Positions 8,845 to 17,661 of a stretch of DNA of 64,000 nt are shown here, one piece after another. Origin of the DNA: Devosia sp. (GTDB taxonomy: Bacteria; Pseudomonadota; Alphaproteobacteria; Rhizobiales; Devosiaceae); NCBI RefSeq assembly GCF_017744655.1, contig NZ_JAGIAW010000010.1, forward strand, positions 1 through 64,000, written 5' to 3'. Position 1 is the stretch's first letter; each line of letters begins with the position of its first letter. Under the pieces are notes generated by a model. That model made no database searches. It saw only the letters and a program-made list of their open reading frames with translations, and was not told the origin of the DNA. Made by a program: the position numbers and the translations under genes.

Positions 8845-11520
8845 ATGAACCCCACAGAGATTGCCGACGCACTCGAAGCGATTGCGAAACAGCCGTTTGA
8901 TCCTGCCGAGTTCGGCTTTGCATTTGCACACGCGACCGATAGTGCCAAGGCAACCGTCGCCAAGTTGCGGGGCGCGACCAACAAATCCGATTTGCCGGGC
9001 GGCGTATTGCTCAGCAAGCGCTTTCACTACGCCCCTGCGGCGCGAGGGGCGGTTGAGGAAACGCTTGCTTCACTGCGCGCGAGCAAGAAGACGGCCAGCG
9101 GCAAACCAGCAATCCTAATTGCCACTGATGGCGATACGGTTTCAGCCGAGCATCCGAAGTCGGGCGACACCCTGCACTGCGCATTTGCCGAGCTTGGGAG
9201 GCACTTTTCTTTCCTGCTGCCGGCGGCGGGAAAGGATCGCTATCAGGCGGCGGAAGAAAACCCGGTCGATGTCACCGCTGCTGGTAAACTGGCAAAGCTC
9301 TATGACGCGCTGATGCGCGGAAACCCGGACTGGTCCACTCCAGCGCGCCGCCACGACATGAACCTGTTCATGACGCGGATGATCTTTTGCCTGTTCTCCG
9401 AGGATGTTGGTATTTTTGCCGAGAGCCAGTTCTCCCGCGCCGTGTTTTCCTACAGCGGCAACAAGGGTGAACATGCGCGGGAAACCATTGTGCAGGCGTT
9501 CACCGCCATGAACCTGCCAAAGGAGCAGCGGGCGGGCCTGCCGGAATGGGCGAGACAATTCGAATATGTCAATGGCGGCCTCTTTGCTGATGGCATTGAT
9601 GCGCCAAATTTTGATCCGCTGGCGTTCCGCTATCTGCGCGATGCCTGCGATTTGAACTGGAAGCTGATCAATCCTGATATTTTCGGCTCGATGATCCAAT
9701 CCATCGCCGATCCGGGCGCGCGATCCGAACTCGGTATGCATTATACGTCGGTGCCTAATATCATGAAGGTATTGGGACCGCTGTTCCTCGACGATCTGGA
9801 TACGGCGATAGAAAAGGCGTGGGACAAACCAACAGCCCTGAGGGCGCAGTTATCGCGACTGGCAAGAATAAGGGTTTTCGATCCCGCCTGCGGTTCGGGC
9901 AATTTCCTCGTCGTCGCCTATCGGGAATTGCGTGACCGGGAAATCCGCCTTCTGAAGCGGCTGGCCGATCTTGAGGCCAATCCGCTGATGCAGATGTTTT
10001 CGTCGGTGGCGCTGGGCAATTTTCACGGAATAGAAATCACCGATTTTGCCGCCGAGACGGCCAAGCTGGCCTTGTTCATTGCCGATTATCAGGCCAATAC
10101 TCGGTTCGCGGACGTGTTCGGCCAGATGCCGCCGATGCTGCCCCTGCGCGATGGTGGGCACATAATCACCGACAATGCACTTCGGGTTGATTGGGATACG
10201 GTGTGTCCTCCGCCGGCGGAAAATGAAGAAGTTTATATCGCGGGGAACCCCCCGTTTCTCGGTGCCACCTACCAAACCAAGAAGCAAAAGGACGATATGG
10301 CGCACGTATTCGGCGCCCATGTTAAAAGTTTCGCCGCCTTCGATTATGTGGCCGCTTGGTTTTTTAAGGCGTCTCAATACATCCGTGGACGGCGGGCCAG
10401 AGTGGCTCTGGTGTCTACAAATTCTATTTGTCAGGGGTATTCCGTGCCTGCCCTTTGGCCCCACATATTGCGCGATGACCTGGAAATAGACTTTGCGCAT
10501 CGTGAGTTCAGGTGGAGCAATAACGCCTCTGCCAATGCCGCGGTAGTTTGTTCAATTGTAGGAGTGCGTAACAAGTCAGATGGTCTTAAACGGTTGTATG
10601 ACCGGGACCTCGAAAGTCGAGTGCAGAATATCAATGCCTACTTGGTAAGTGGTCACGACATATTTGTGGAGCCAGTGAGGCGAGGTTTATTTGACCTTCC
10701 ATTCATGGACTACGGCAATAAGCCAGCAGATGGAGGTCACTTAATCCTCACTCAGGGTGAGCACGACGATTTGGTTTCCAACTATCCTGCTAGCGCCGAT
10801 TTCATGAAGCGCTACATGGGCGCGCAAGAAGTCACGAAAGGCCTAGTCCGATACTGTATTTGGGTTCCGCGTGGTGAAGCGCACGTGGCGGGGCAGATAC
10901 CAGGGCTAGCCAAGCGCTTTGAACAAGTCCGACAATTTCGGTTGGCGAGCACTAAAGAGCCTACTCGGCGGATGGCGGATCACCCATATGAATTTGATCA
11001 AATCAGAATTGAACCTGAACACGATCTAATCTTGGTGCCGATACATTCCAGCGAGCGCCGTGAAGTTCTGCCTTGCGAAAGGGCGCCAAAACTTACAGTG
11101 CCGTCAAATGCAAACAATGCCATTATTAATGGCGGAGATTGGTGTATCTCTGTTATTTGCTCGCGCTTGCACTTGGTTTGGATCGCTTCTGTTTGTGGAA
11201 AAATCAAGAGCGATTTCCGATACTCCAACACGCTAGGCTGGAACACCTTTCCTGTGCCAAAATTCACTGCAGATCAGCTCGACCAGCTTTCGGCCTCCGC
11301 GCGGCGCATTCTAAAAACGCGCTATCAGCACTATCCTAAGACCATCGCTGATCTCTACGAGCCCGACAAAATGCCGGACGATTTGCGGGCGGTGCATCAG
11401 GAAAACGACGACTTGCTGGAAACCATGTATATCGGCCGCCCCTTCCGCAACGACACTGAACGGCTTGAACGCCTGTTCAAACTCTACGCGGCCAAAGTGG
11501 CGCCGAAGAGGAACAAATAA
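8845..11520 (+). CDS. MmeI-like class I SAM-dependent DNA (adenine-type) methyltransferase
   Basis: The 891-residue protein has the large MmeI/type IIG-style layout. The N-terminal region (about 1-150) sits where MmeI has its nuclease domain, a helical spacer follows (to about 330), and then a gamma-class N6-adenine methyltransferase. SAM-binding motif I is DPACGSGNF (346-354), and catalytic motif IV NPPF is at 468-471. A target-recognition region and helical tail follow. No clear PD-(D/E)xK set is visible in the N-terminus, so cleavage is more likely done by the GIY-YIG protein two genes on. Its stop overlaps the next start by one base (TAATG), coupling it to the helicase. It should mark host DNA; its target site is unknown. 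Confidence 0.82.
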   Translation: MNPTEIADALEAIAKQPFDPAEFGFAFAHATDSAKATVAKLRGATNKSDLPGGVLLSKRFHYAPAARGAVEETLASLRASKKTASGKPAILIATDGDTVSAEHPKSGDTLHCAFAELGRHFSFLLPAAGKDRYQAAEENPVDVTAAGKLAKLYDALMRGNPDWSTPARRHDMNLFMTRMIFCLFSEDVGIFAESQFSRAVFSYSGNKGEHARETIVQAFTAMNLPKEQRAGLPEWARQFEYVNGGLFADGIDAPNFDPLAFRYLRDACDLNWKLINPDIFGSMIQSIADPGARSELGMHYTSVPNIMKVLGPLFLDDLDTAIEKAWDKPTALRAQLSRLARIRVFDPACGSGNFLVVAYRELRDREIRLLKRLADLEANPLMQMFSSVALGNFHGIEITDFAAETAKLALFIADYQANTRFADVFGQMPPMLPLRDGGHIITDNALRVDWDTVCPPPAENEEVYIAGNPPFLGATYQTKKQKDDMAHVFGAHVKSFAAFDYVAAWFFKASQYIRGRRARVALVSTNSICQGYSVPALWPHILRDDLEIDFAHREFRWSNNASANAAVVCSIVGVRNKSDGLKRLYDRDLESRVQNINAYLVSGHDIFVEPVRRGLFDLPFMDYGNKPADGGHLILTQGEHDDLVSNYPASADFMKRYMGAQEVTKGLVRYCIWVPRGEAHVAGQIPGLAKRFEQVRQFRLASTKEPTRRMADHPYEFDQIRIEPEHDLILVPIHSSERREVLPCERAPKLTVPSNANNAIINGGDWCISVICSRLHLVWIASVCGKIKSDFRYSNTLGWNTFPVPKFTADQLDQLSASARRILKTRYQHYPKTIADLYEPDKMPDDLRAVHQENDDLLETMYIGRPFRNDTERLERLFKLYAAKVAPKRNK

Positions 11521-13595
11521 TGGTCGAAATGCTCAATGTCGCCTACGGCCAATCCGGCATTTCCAAAGCGACGAACGCATTGGGGCAACGCCCGATGCAG
11601 GCCCGCGCCTATGCTGCGCGCGGCGCCCAGTTCCTGCTACTCAAGGCTCCGCCCGCTGCTGGGAAAAGTCGTGCGTTGATGTTCATCGCGCTCGACAAGA
11701 TGAACCATCAGGGACTGGCCAAAACTATTGTCTGCGTGCCAGAAACTTCTATTGGCGGCTCGTTTCGCTCTACTGATCTGAAAAGCCACGGCTTTGAGGC
11801 CGACTGGCAGGTCGAGGACAAATGGAACCTGTGCCTGTCAGGAACGGAAGAGGGGTCCACTGCGCAAAAAGTGAAAGCCTTTGCCGAGTTTCTGGCATCG
11901 GATGCGCGTGTGCTTGTGTGCACCCATGCCACTTTCCGCTTTGGCTTTGATGCGGTCGAAAAGGAGAAGGGCATTGAAGCGTTCGATGACGTATTCCTCG
12001 CTATCGACGAGTTTCACCACGTCTCTGCCGACGACCACAATCGGCTGGGCGACATCCTTCGCCGCATCGTTGGGCGCGAAAAAACGCATTTGATGGCCAT
12101 GACCGGCTCATACTTTCGGGGCGATGCGGTGCCGGTGCTGCGCCCGGAAGATGAGGATCGGTTCACCACCGTCACCTATTCCTATTACGAGCAGCTTGAC
12201 GGCTATGAATACCTCAAGGCTCTGGGCATCAACTACAGCTTCTACAAGGGCAAATACATCAACGGCTTGCCCGATGTGCTGGATGACCAGCTCAAAACGA
12301 TCATCCACATTCCCCATCGCGGCTCAGCGGAAGCCTACGACGACAAGAACAACGAGGTCGGCAGGATTATCGACCTGATCGGCAAACATGTCGGCGTTGA
12401 AGCCGCAACGGGTTTCGATCTGATCGAAACGCCCGATGGGCGGGTGCTAAAGATCGCCGATCTCGTCAATGATGCGCCGGGGCGTGAGGTGGTGAAGGCC
12501 GCATTGTCGCGAGAAGCCAAGGGCATTGACGGCAGGCGAGACGATGTGGCGGACAGGGCCAAGGTCGACATCATCATCGCCCTGGGCATGGCTAAGGAAG
12601 GTTTTGATTGGGTTTGGTGCGAACACGCCCTCACCATCGGCTATCGCGCCTCGTTAACCGAAATCGTGCAAATCATCGGACGTGCTACCCGTGATGCGCC
12701 GGGCAAGACGCGGGCTTTGTTCACCAATCTGGTTGCCGAGCCGGGGGTTGAAACCGGCGTCGTGACCGATGCGGTCAATGACATGCTCAAGGCGATTTCG
12801 GGCTCGTTGCTGATGGAGCAGGTGCTGGCGCCCAACTTCAAATTTTACCGGCGCGAAGATGGCGACATCCGCGAGCCGATCAGCGTTGATGGCCAAGGTC
12901 AGGTGACGATCGGCATCAAGGGGCTGATGGAGCCGCCAACTCATCGTTCCCGCGAGATTTGCGAACAAGATATGCACGATCTTGTTGCCAGCGCCTGTCA
13001 GGCGATGGATGCCCGCGTGCTCTCGCCGGAAACAGCGCCGGAAGTGGCAACGCAGCTGATCCTGACCGACATCATCGAGAAACGCTACGAGAACCTGACC
13101 GACGATGAGACTGAAGCCATAAGGCAGGATCTTGCCGCGCGCATGAATATTCTCACGCTGGCGCGGCGTGAAGCCGAGAATGGAATAGCGGAACCTAACG
13201 CCGAGTTCGATCCGAGCCAGCCGAAAGCAGGGGATGATGAACCCGAGAGTGCGCCGAACACATTGCTCACCATGGTGCGCAAGTTCATCAATGTGCGCGA
13301 TCTCGATATTGATCTTATCGACAGTGTGAACGCGTTCCGCGAACGGTTTGAGGTCGCCTCCAAGTCGCTCGACGCGACCATTCTCGCGCATGTGCAGTCG
13401 GCCATGGTCGCCAACCGCGTGCAAATGACCGAGGAAGAGGCCATTGTACTCTGGCGACGCATCAAATTATTTCGAGCACAGGAAGGCCGTGAACCCAATG
13501 TGCATTCCGCTGATGCGCTTGAGAAGCGCATGGCAGAAGCGTTGGCCTGGCTCAAGGCGCGTAAAGCGCAGACGTTGCGTGCTGGGGGTCTGTGA
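11520..13595 (+). CDS. DEAD/DEAH-box (SF2) helicase of the methyltransferase-helicase-nuclease module
   Basis: A 691-residue SF2 helicase with Walker A APPAAGKS (43-50), motif II DEFH (163-166), motif III-like MTGSY, and motif VI QIIGRATRD (384-392) with both arginines. Roughly 280 C-terminal residues follow the motor and carry no known catalytic motif. They end in a short element (651-680) of the form F-x4-GREP...D-x2-E-x-R, which recurs near the N-terminus of the next protein. It overlaps the methyltransferase stop by 1 base and the nuclease start by 4 bases, so the three proteins are co-translated. By analogy with type I, III and ISP systems it probably translocates or remodels DNA for the nuclease; that role is inference. 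Confidence 0.85.
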   Translation: MVEMLNVAYGQSGISKATNALGQRPMQARAYAARGAQFLLLKAPPAAGKSRALMFIALDKMNHQGLAKTIVCVPETSIGGSFRSTDLKSHGFEADWQVEDKWNLCLSGTEEGSTAQKVKAFAEFLASDARVLVCTHATFRFGFDAVEKEKGIEAFDDVFLAIDEFHHVSADDHNRLGDILRRIVGREKTHLMAMTGSYFRGDAVPVLRPEDEDRFTTVTYSYYEQLDGYEYLKALGINYSFYKGKYINGLPDVLDDQLKTIIHIPHRGSAEAYDDKNNEVGRIIDLIGKHVGVEAATGFDLIETPDGRVLKIADLVNDAPGREVVKAALSREAKGIDGRRDDVADRAKVDIIIALGMAKEGFDWVWCEHALTIGYRASLTEIVQIIGRATRDAPGKTRALFTNLVAEPGVETGVVTDAVNDMLKAISGSLLMEQVLAPNFKFYRREDGDIREPISVDGQGQVTIGIKGLMEPPTHRSREICEQDMHDLVASACQAMDARVLSPETAPEVATQLILTDIIEKRYENLTDDETEAIRQDLAARMNILTLARREAENGIAEPNAEFDPSQPKAGDDEPESAPNTLLTMVRKFINVRDLDIDLIDSVNAFRERFEVASKSLDATILAHVQSAMVANRVQMTEEEAIVLWRRIKLFRAQEGREPNVHSADALEKRMAEALAWLKARKAQTLRAGGL

Positions 13596-14809
13596 CCTTG
13601 GCGAGGCCAACACTGGAAGAGATTTTCGCTGAACCGGACGAATACGGTCTGCTTAATGTGCGCGCTGCATCTTCTGGGCGTCAATCGTCCGAAGTTGGTG
13701 GCGTTGCAATCCTGCGGGAGGTGACGCGCTTCCACGAGCGGTATGGTCGCCTGCCAGATCCGGATGCCAGCGACCACGAAGAAATGCGTCTCGGCACGAT
13801 TTGGACAAGGGTGGCCGCTGATCCAGATGAAGCTTTGCGGGCCGAAGATCATCTTGGTTTGCTGGCAATAGAAGATGCTGCTCCGGTCGCTTCTTGGCGT
13901 GATGATCCGCAGCCGGAAGATATCACCGAGAGTTTGGACGACATTTTTGCCGATGAAAGCCTAGAGATAGGCTCCGATTTGGTAACGTTGCGCCACGTCA
14001 CACCGGCAGCGGCGCGCCAAAATCCTGACCATCGCGCCGAGTTTGTCGTATGCCCGGATTTTGCCCAGTTCCAGCAATTGTTCGAGGCAATGCAGTCCGC
14101 GCTCGACAGTGGGGAGCGCGTTGCCTCCATTATCGAAAGCCGAGCGATCATCGAGCCGCTTGAGGGCGATTTCTTCATTCGCAACGGACTTCTAGCCTAT
14201 ATCGCGGAAAAGACAGAGATGAGCGCGCGCGGCGGCTCCCGCGATCATCGCCTGCGCATTATCTTCTCGAACGGAACGGAAAGCGATCCGTTGATGTCCT
14301 CGTTTCGCAAGTCGCTGAACGATGACAGCACCGCGCGCGTAGTTCAACGGGACGGCCTTGGTCCGCTCGACCCCGAATGGGACGCCGACCGACTTGCACT
14401 CTCAGGCACGATCTATGTCGCACGTTCTTTGTCGACCGACCCAGCCATCGCAGCAGAACGCAACATTCTTCATAAGATCGGCGTCACCTCACAGGATGTT
14501 CGTCGCCGTGTCGCAGATGCCCGCAACGATCCGACCTTCCTATTGGCTCCTGTGGAGATTGTAGCCACGTTCGACCTGCGGAATTTGGCTCGTGCAAAGG
14601 TAGAAAATCTCCTGCACCGTTTCTTCGCGCCTGCCCGACCTGCCGATCTGTTCATTGTAGATCGCTTTGGCAAAAAAGTGCGACCGCAAGAGTGGTTCTA
14701 CGTCCTTCCTGAGCACGTCAGCCAAGCTGCGGCTCTCCTGAAGGCGGAGCAATTGCACCGGTACCGGTATGATCCTCAAACGCAAGAGATCGTGCCAAAA
14801 AAATTGTGA
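13592..14809 (+). CDS. GIY-YIG (T5orf172-like) nuclease of the methyltransferase-helicase module
   Basis: A 405-residue protein with a C-terminal GIY-YIG nuclease fold: GTIYVARS (272-279) supplies the GIY strand, HKIGVTS (294-300) the YIG strand, an arginine-rich helix RRRVADA follows, and a helix with the metal-binding Glu (AKVENL, about 338). The variant spacing matches T5orf172/MUG113 nucleases. The N-terminal 250 residues include an FHERYGRLPDP element (47-57) that also ends the neighbouring helicase. GTG start inside the helicase stop (GTGA) shows tight coupling. This is the likely DNA-cutting subunit of a restriction module protected by the methyltransferase. Confidence 0.8.
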   Translation: MTLARPTLEEIFAEPDEYGLLNVRAASSGRQSSEVGGVAILREVTRFHERYGRLPDPDASDHEEMRLGTIWTRVAADPDEALRAEDHLGLLAIEDAAPVASWRDDPQPEDITESLDDIFADESLEIGSDLVTLRHVTPAAARQNPDHRAEFVVCPDFAQFQQLFEAMQSALDSGERVASIIESRAIIEPLEGDFFIRNGLLAYIAEKTEMSARGGSRDHRLRIIFSNGTESDPLMSSFRKSLNDDSTARVVQRDGLGPLDPEWDADRLALSGTIYVARSLSTDPAIAAERNILHKIGVTSQDVRRRVADARNDPTFLLAPVEIVATFDLRNLARAKVENLLHRFFAPARPADLFIVDRFGKKVRPQEWFYVLPEHVSQAAALLKAEQLHRYRYDPQTQEIVPKKL

Positions 14810-14864
14810 GGCACGACCTGTACCGGGGAGCAAGTAAGCAGCAAGACAGCCAAGGGGGACGCTG

Positions 14865-15698
14865 TTGTCAACGGAGATACGATATAGGCTCAGGTACACG
14901 GGTTACGAGGCAGAGAACCATCGATTGCCTGCACACCAAGGCGCGACCTCGCTAGAGGGGCTGACCTTTACAATGTCATTGCTAGCGAACTACCTCGCAA
15001 CCGGAGAAATCCGCCACAGGGGCGAGATGTCTCACAAGATCCGCGTATACATTCAGCCGGCGAGGCAAGGCAGCTTCGTACAAGATGTAGTGGTTTTTTT
15101 GAGCGAACCCAACAACGTCTTTATGACAACAGTCGTGGGGTCTTACGCGGTCGCAACGGTAGGCCAAATAGCCAATGCCTTCATCGCCAACGTCCTAAAT
15201 GAAGTAGTTGGTCACTTCAAAGAGCGCACAGGCTCGGAAGAACGATGGTTGTCTCGGTTCCCCTCAGGAGACACTGAAGCGCTTGTAGACAGGATTGAGC
15301 CGTCAATGCGGCGTGCACACGACGTCATAGATCAGGGCGCATCCATGCTGTCGATCACAAAGGGACAGACCCCGATTGTTCGGCTGGACAGTCAAACTAA
15401 GGCCTGGGTCAACACGAATATAATTGACGATGAATATCGACGCCGAACTGTGAGCATCTCCGCATTCAACGCCAATTCGGGTAATGGAAGAGCGTATTTA
15501 ACGGATGTCGGAAAGACCGTCCCGTTCTCAGTTACCCGCGAACCTGATCGTGGGACTTACGAGACTTTGGCTTCCAGCCTCAATCGATATACTCGTGGCG
15601 TGAATAGCATCATTTCGATCAACTCCAAGGACGTGGTATCGGTGGACGGTCGGGTGAAAAAACTCATCATCGACGGGGCGCACGAGCCTGCTGATTAG
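14865..15698 (+). CDS. Unrecognised protein at the end of the methyltransferase-helicase-nuclease operon
   Basis: I do not recognise this 277-residue protein. It starts at TTG 14865, supported by an AAGGGGG site 6 bases upstream, 55 bases after the nuclease gene and on the same strand. The N-terminal part (1-75) is a basic beta/alpha region. Residues about 83-115 form a Gly/Ala/Val-rich hydrophobic stretch that could be a membrane-active or buried helical hairpin. The C-terminal third (about 190-277) is predicted all-beta, possibly a small barrel. No enzyme motif is visible. It may be a fourth component of the operon, an immune effector, or an independent island gene. It ends 16 bases from the convergent integrase gene. 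Confidence 0.6.
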   Translation: MSTEIRYRLRYTGYEAENHRLPAHQGATSLEGLTFTMSLLANYLATGEIRHRGEMSHKIRVYIQPARQGSFVQDVVVFLSEPNNVFMTTVVGSYAVATVGQIANAFIANVLNEVVGHFKERTGSEERWLSRFPSGDTEALVDRIEPSMRRAHDVIDQGASMLSITKGQTPIVRLDSQTKAWVNTNIIDDEYRRRTVSISAFNANSGNGRAYLTDVGKTVPFSVTREPDRGTYETLASSLNRYTRGVNSIISINSKDVVSVDGRVKKLIIDGAHEPAD

Positions 15699-15714
15699 AG
15701 CCGGTACCCTGGGG

Positions 15715-16989
15715 CTAACTGAAGCTACCTTCCAGACGGATTGCAACCTCGTCCGGCACCACATCAGAATAGTACATCTCGATCATGCGGACCGAGGTGC
15801 GCATGTTGATTGCCAGCGTGTATATGTCCGTGCCCTTGCGAAGCTGGTTCGTCGCATAAGTGTGCCGGAAACTGTATGCCGTCCGCACGCGACCAAAGGC
15901 GTCAGCCTTCAAACCTGTGGCCTCTAGGAGGCTGTTGAGGCTCTTCTTGTAACTTTGAGCGCGCCCGCCGTCGAGCTTCACAAAAACGGCGTCAGTGGGG
16001 CCTGGATCGCGGCCAAACTGGGACTTGAATGCATCCCAAAGAGCAATGAACCCTCCCAGCGCCTCGACGTTCGGAACGAGCCGTTGAGGCGCTTTGCCCT
16101 TCCCGTAGGCCACGATACGAATACGACCATCCTTGATGGCCGCCTTTCGGGCAACCTCAAGGCCCTCGACATTGGCCCAGGACAGGTTGTGCAACTCCGT
16201 CGGTCGCATTCCCGTATGGATGGCTATCTGCACAAACCCCCAAAGCATCACGCGCTCGAAACGGGTTTTTGCATCCACTATTCGCTGGGGCTCGTCCGGT
16301 TTCCCGACAAACGCGATACGGTTCATCGCTTCGGTCAGCAAAGTTGCGACTTCGGCCTCAGTGAACGAAGGACGCTTGTTTTTGGGAGCCGTAGCCAATT
16401 CCGGTGCAGGGATATCAGCCGCTTTAATGTAGCCAAGCGTGACAGCCTGTTTGAACACATTCCGTAGAGTTACCGCCTCGCGCCGGAGTGTGGATTGTGC
16501 AGGCTCGATATGCTGAACCGGCCGAGAAAACTGCTTCCCATCCCGCTCGTACTTGATCGCATATTCGTCCTTACCCGGCCCGGTGGTCCAGTACTGACGA
16601 CGCCATTCTAGGTACTCCTGCACCTTGGCGTGGGTGATCGACGTTATCGTCCTCTTCCCAAAAAATGGAACCAGATAGCGGTCGATGATGCCCTTGTCGT
16701 GAAAGTACTTGGTATCCTGCTTCGCGTCATTGACCCTGAGCTTGTCGAGCCGATCCAGATATTGTTGGGCGAGCTTACTGAAGGAAGTTTTCCCCTGCAA
16801 AACTCCTGCCTCTGCTGACCAAACCGCCTTTTGGTACTCTCGCTCGGCTAGCACGCGCGCTAGCTCGAAGTCGGGCGTCTTCAATCCGATCCGCTTTTGG
16901 CCGTGGCCGGTGATTGAAAACCGCATCCACCAGTTTGGGCTGTCCTTTCGCTGGAACAGCTCATAGGGGCGTTTGTCGATGGCATTCAT
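15715..16989 (-). CDS. int: Phage-type tyrosine recombinase (island integrase)
   Basis: A 424-residue tyrosine integrase with an N-terminal arm-binding segment, a SAM-like core-binding domain (about 70-130) and the C-terminal catalytic domain. The catalytic residues are visible: Arg in HTGMRPTEL, the SFRHTYAT box (Arg and His), and Tyr in MIEMYYSD near the end. It reads away from the tRNA-Thr gene, whose 3' end is 186 bases from its start codon, and it belongs to the class that recombines at tRNA 3' ends. The reading frame is intact, so the island could still be excised if both att sites and an excisionase exist; no excisionase gene was found here. Confidence 0.92.
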   Translation of the reverse strand: MNAIDKRPYELFQRKDSPNWWMRFSITGHGQKRIGLKTPDFELARVLAEREYQKAVWSAEAGVLQGKTSFSKLAQQYLDRLDKLRVNDAKQDTKYFHDKGIIDRYLVPFFGKRTITSITHAKVQEYLEWRRQYWTTGPGKDEYAIKYERDGKQFSRPVQHIEPAQSTLRREAVTLRNVFKQAVTLGYIKAADIPAPELATAPKNKRPSFTEAEVATLLTEAMNRIAFVGKPDEPQRIVDAKTRFERVMLWGFVQIAIHTGMRPTELHNLSWANVEGLEVARKAAIKDGRIRIVAYGKGKAPQRLVPNVEALGGFIALWDAFKSQFGRDPGPTDAVFVKLDGGRAQSYKKSLNSLLEATGLKADAFGRVRTAYSFRHTYATNQLRKGTDIYTLAINMRTSVRMIEMYYSDVVPDEVAIRLEGSFS

Positions 16990-17023
16990 GCTGGCACCCT
17001 TCGACTTTATGCGGTGTGTCGAT

Positions 17024-17111
17024 GTGCTAGGGCCGTGCTAACACGGGCACAAACTACCCGCTAAGTCCTTGAAATTTATGAACGGGGAACTGGCGTGCTA
17101 CCCGCGTGCTA
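17024..17111. promoter_or_regulatory. Two phased pairs of GTGCTA repeats, probable integrase arm sites
   Basis: GTGCTA occurs four times in direct orientation: 17024-17029, 17035-17040, 17095-17100 and 17106-17111. Within each pair the start-to-start distance is 11 bases, about one helical turn, and the pairs are 71 bases apart. They lie between the integrase start and the tRNA-Thr target, where arm-type binding sites of tRNA integrases are expected. The 186-base gap around them holds no gene. The function is inferred from position and spacing. Confidence 0.5.
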
Positions 17112-17175
17112 GCGGTAATACCAATGACGCACAATCGCAACCAAGGCGCTAACTAGCTGAAATATCTGAGAAAAA

Positions 17176-17250
<75 letters not shown>

Positions 17251-17374
17251 ATCGTAAAGGGCGCCGGCAGGTTTCTGCGGCGACGGGCGCTCTACTGCCA
17301 TAGGGATTCTCTCGACGCAAGCGCAAAAACCGCCTATCAACTCCTCCTGTGAATCACCGATTGCCAGGAAGGCG

Positions 17375-17524
17375 ATGAGTAAGTCGAACGAAGCTACTGC
17401 CCGCGAGCAAAGATTAGCCGCAAAGCTTCGCGAGAACCTCAAGCGTCGAAAGGATCAGGCCAGGGCTCGCGCTGCCCGGGATGATGCTCCGGCACCCGAA
17501 ACGATCGCGGTCAAGAAACCGTAA
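17375..17524 (+). CDS. Small conserved basic protein upstream of murA
   Basis: This 49-residue frame starts at ATG with a CAGGAAGG site a few bases upstream and ends 137 bases before murA. The product is strongly basic and helical, with an EQRLAAKLRENLKRRK stretch and a following Arg/Ala run. Small proteins of this style are common directly before murA in Hyphomicrobiales, but I know of no assigned function. The ribosome-binding site, start context and position support a real gene. It is the first core-genome gene beyond the island. Confidence 0.65.
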   Translation: MSKSNEATAREQRLAAKLRENLKRRKDQARARAARDDAPAPETIAVKKP

Positions 17525-17661
17525 ATCATTTTCGGGCGTATTCAGGAACGTCACATATTCGCATGAGCGCGGCTGGTCTGGCTTACGTGGCAACGAAGAC
17601 CTCGCCTACCTCCTCCAACAGGTAGAAGGCCCAGATAGGGCCGGTTCAGAGGAACCATTTC

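Larger units (their letters stand above)
1..17175. mobile_element. Genomic island (partial) carrying stacked anti-phage systems, integrated at tRNA-Thr
   Basis: A tyrosine integrase (15715-16989) lies directly next to the 3' end of a tRNA-Thr gene, the usual arrangement for tRNA-targeting integrative elements. Everything inward from it to base 1 is defence cargo: mcrBC, an ATPase-HNH pair, CBASS, and a methyltransferase-helicase-nuclease operon. The cargo reads as less G+C-rich than the core genes that start at 17375, most clearly in mcrBC and the ATPase-HNH pair. No second copy of the tRNA 3' end was found in bases 1-17175, so the other attachment site must lie left of the window. No transfer, plasmid or phage structural genes are visible, so this part of the element may depend on another element for mobility. 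Confidence 0.8.

Noticed and set aside
8622..8900. 92-codon plus-strand frame before the methyltransferase
   Set aside because: It runs into the methyltransferase start in another frame, lacks a ribosome-binding site and shows no domain.
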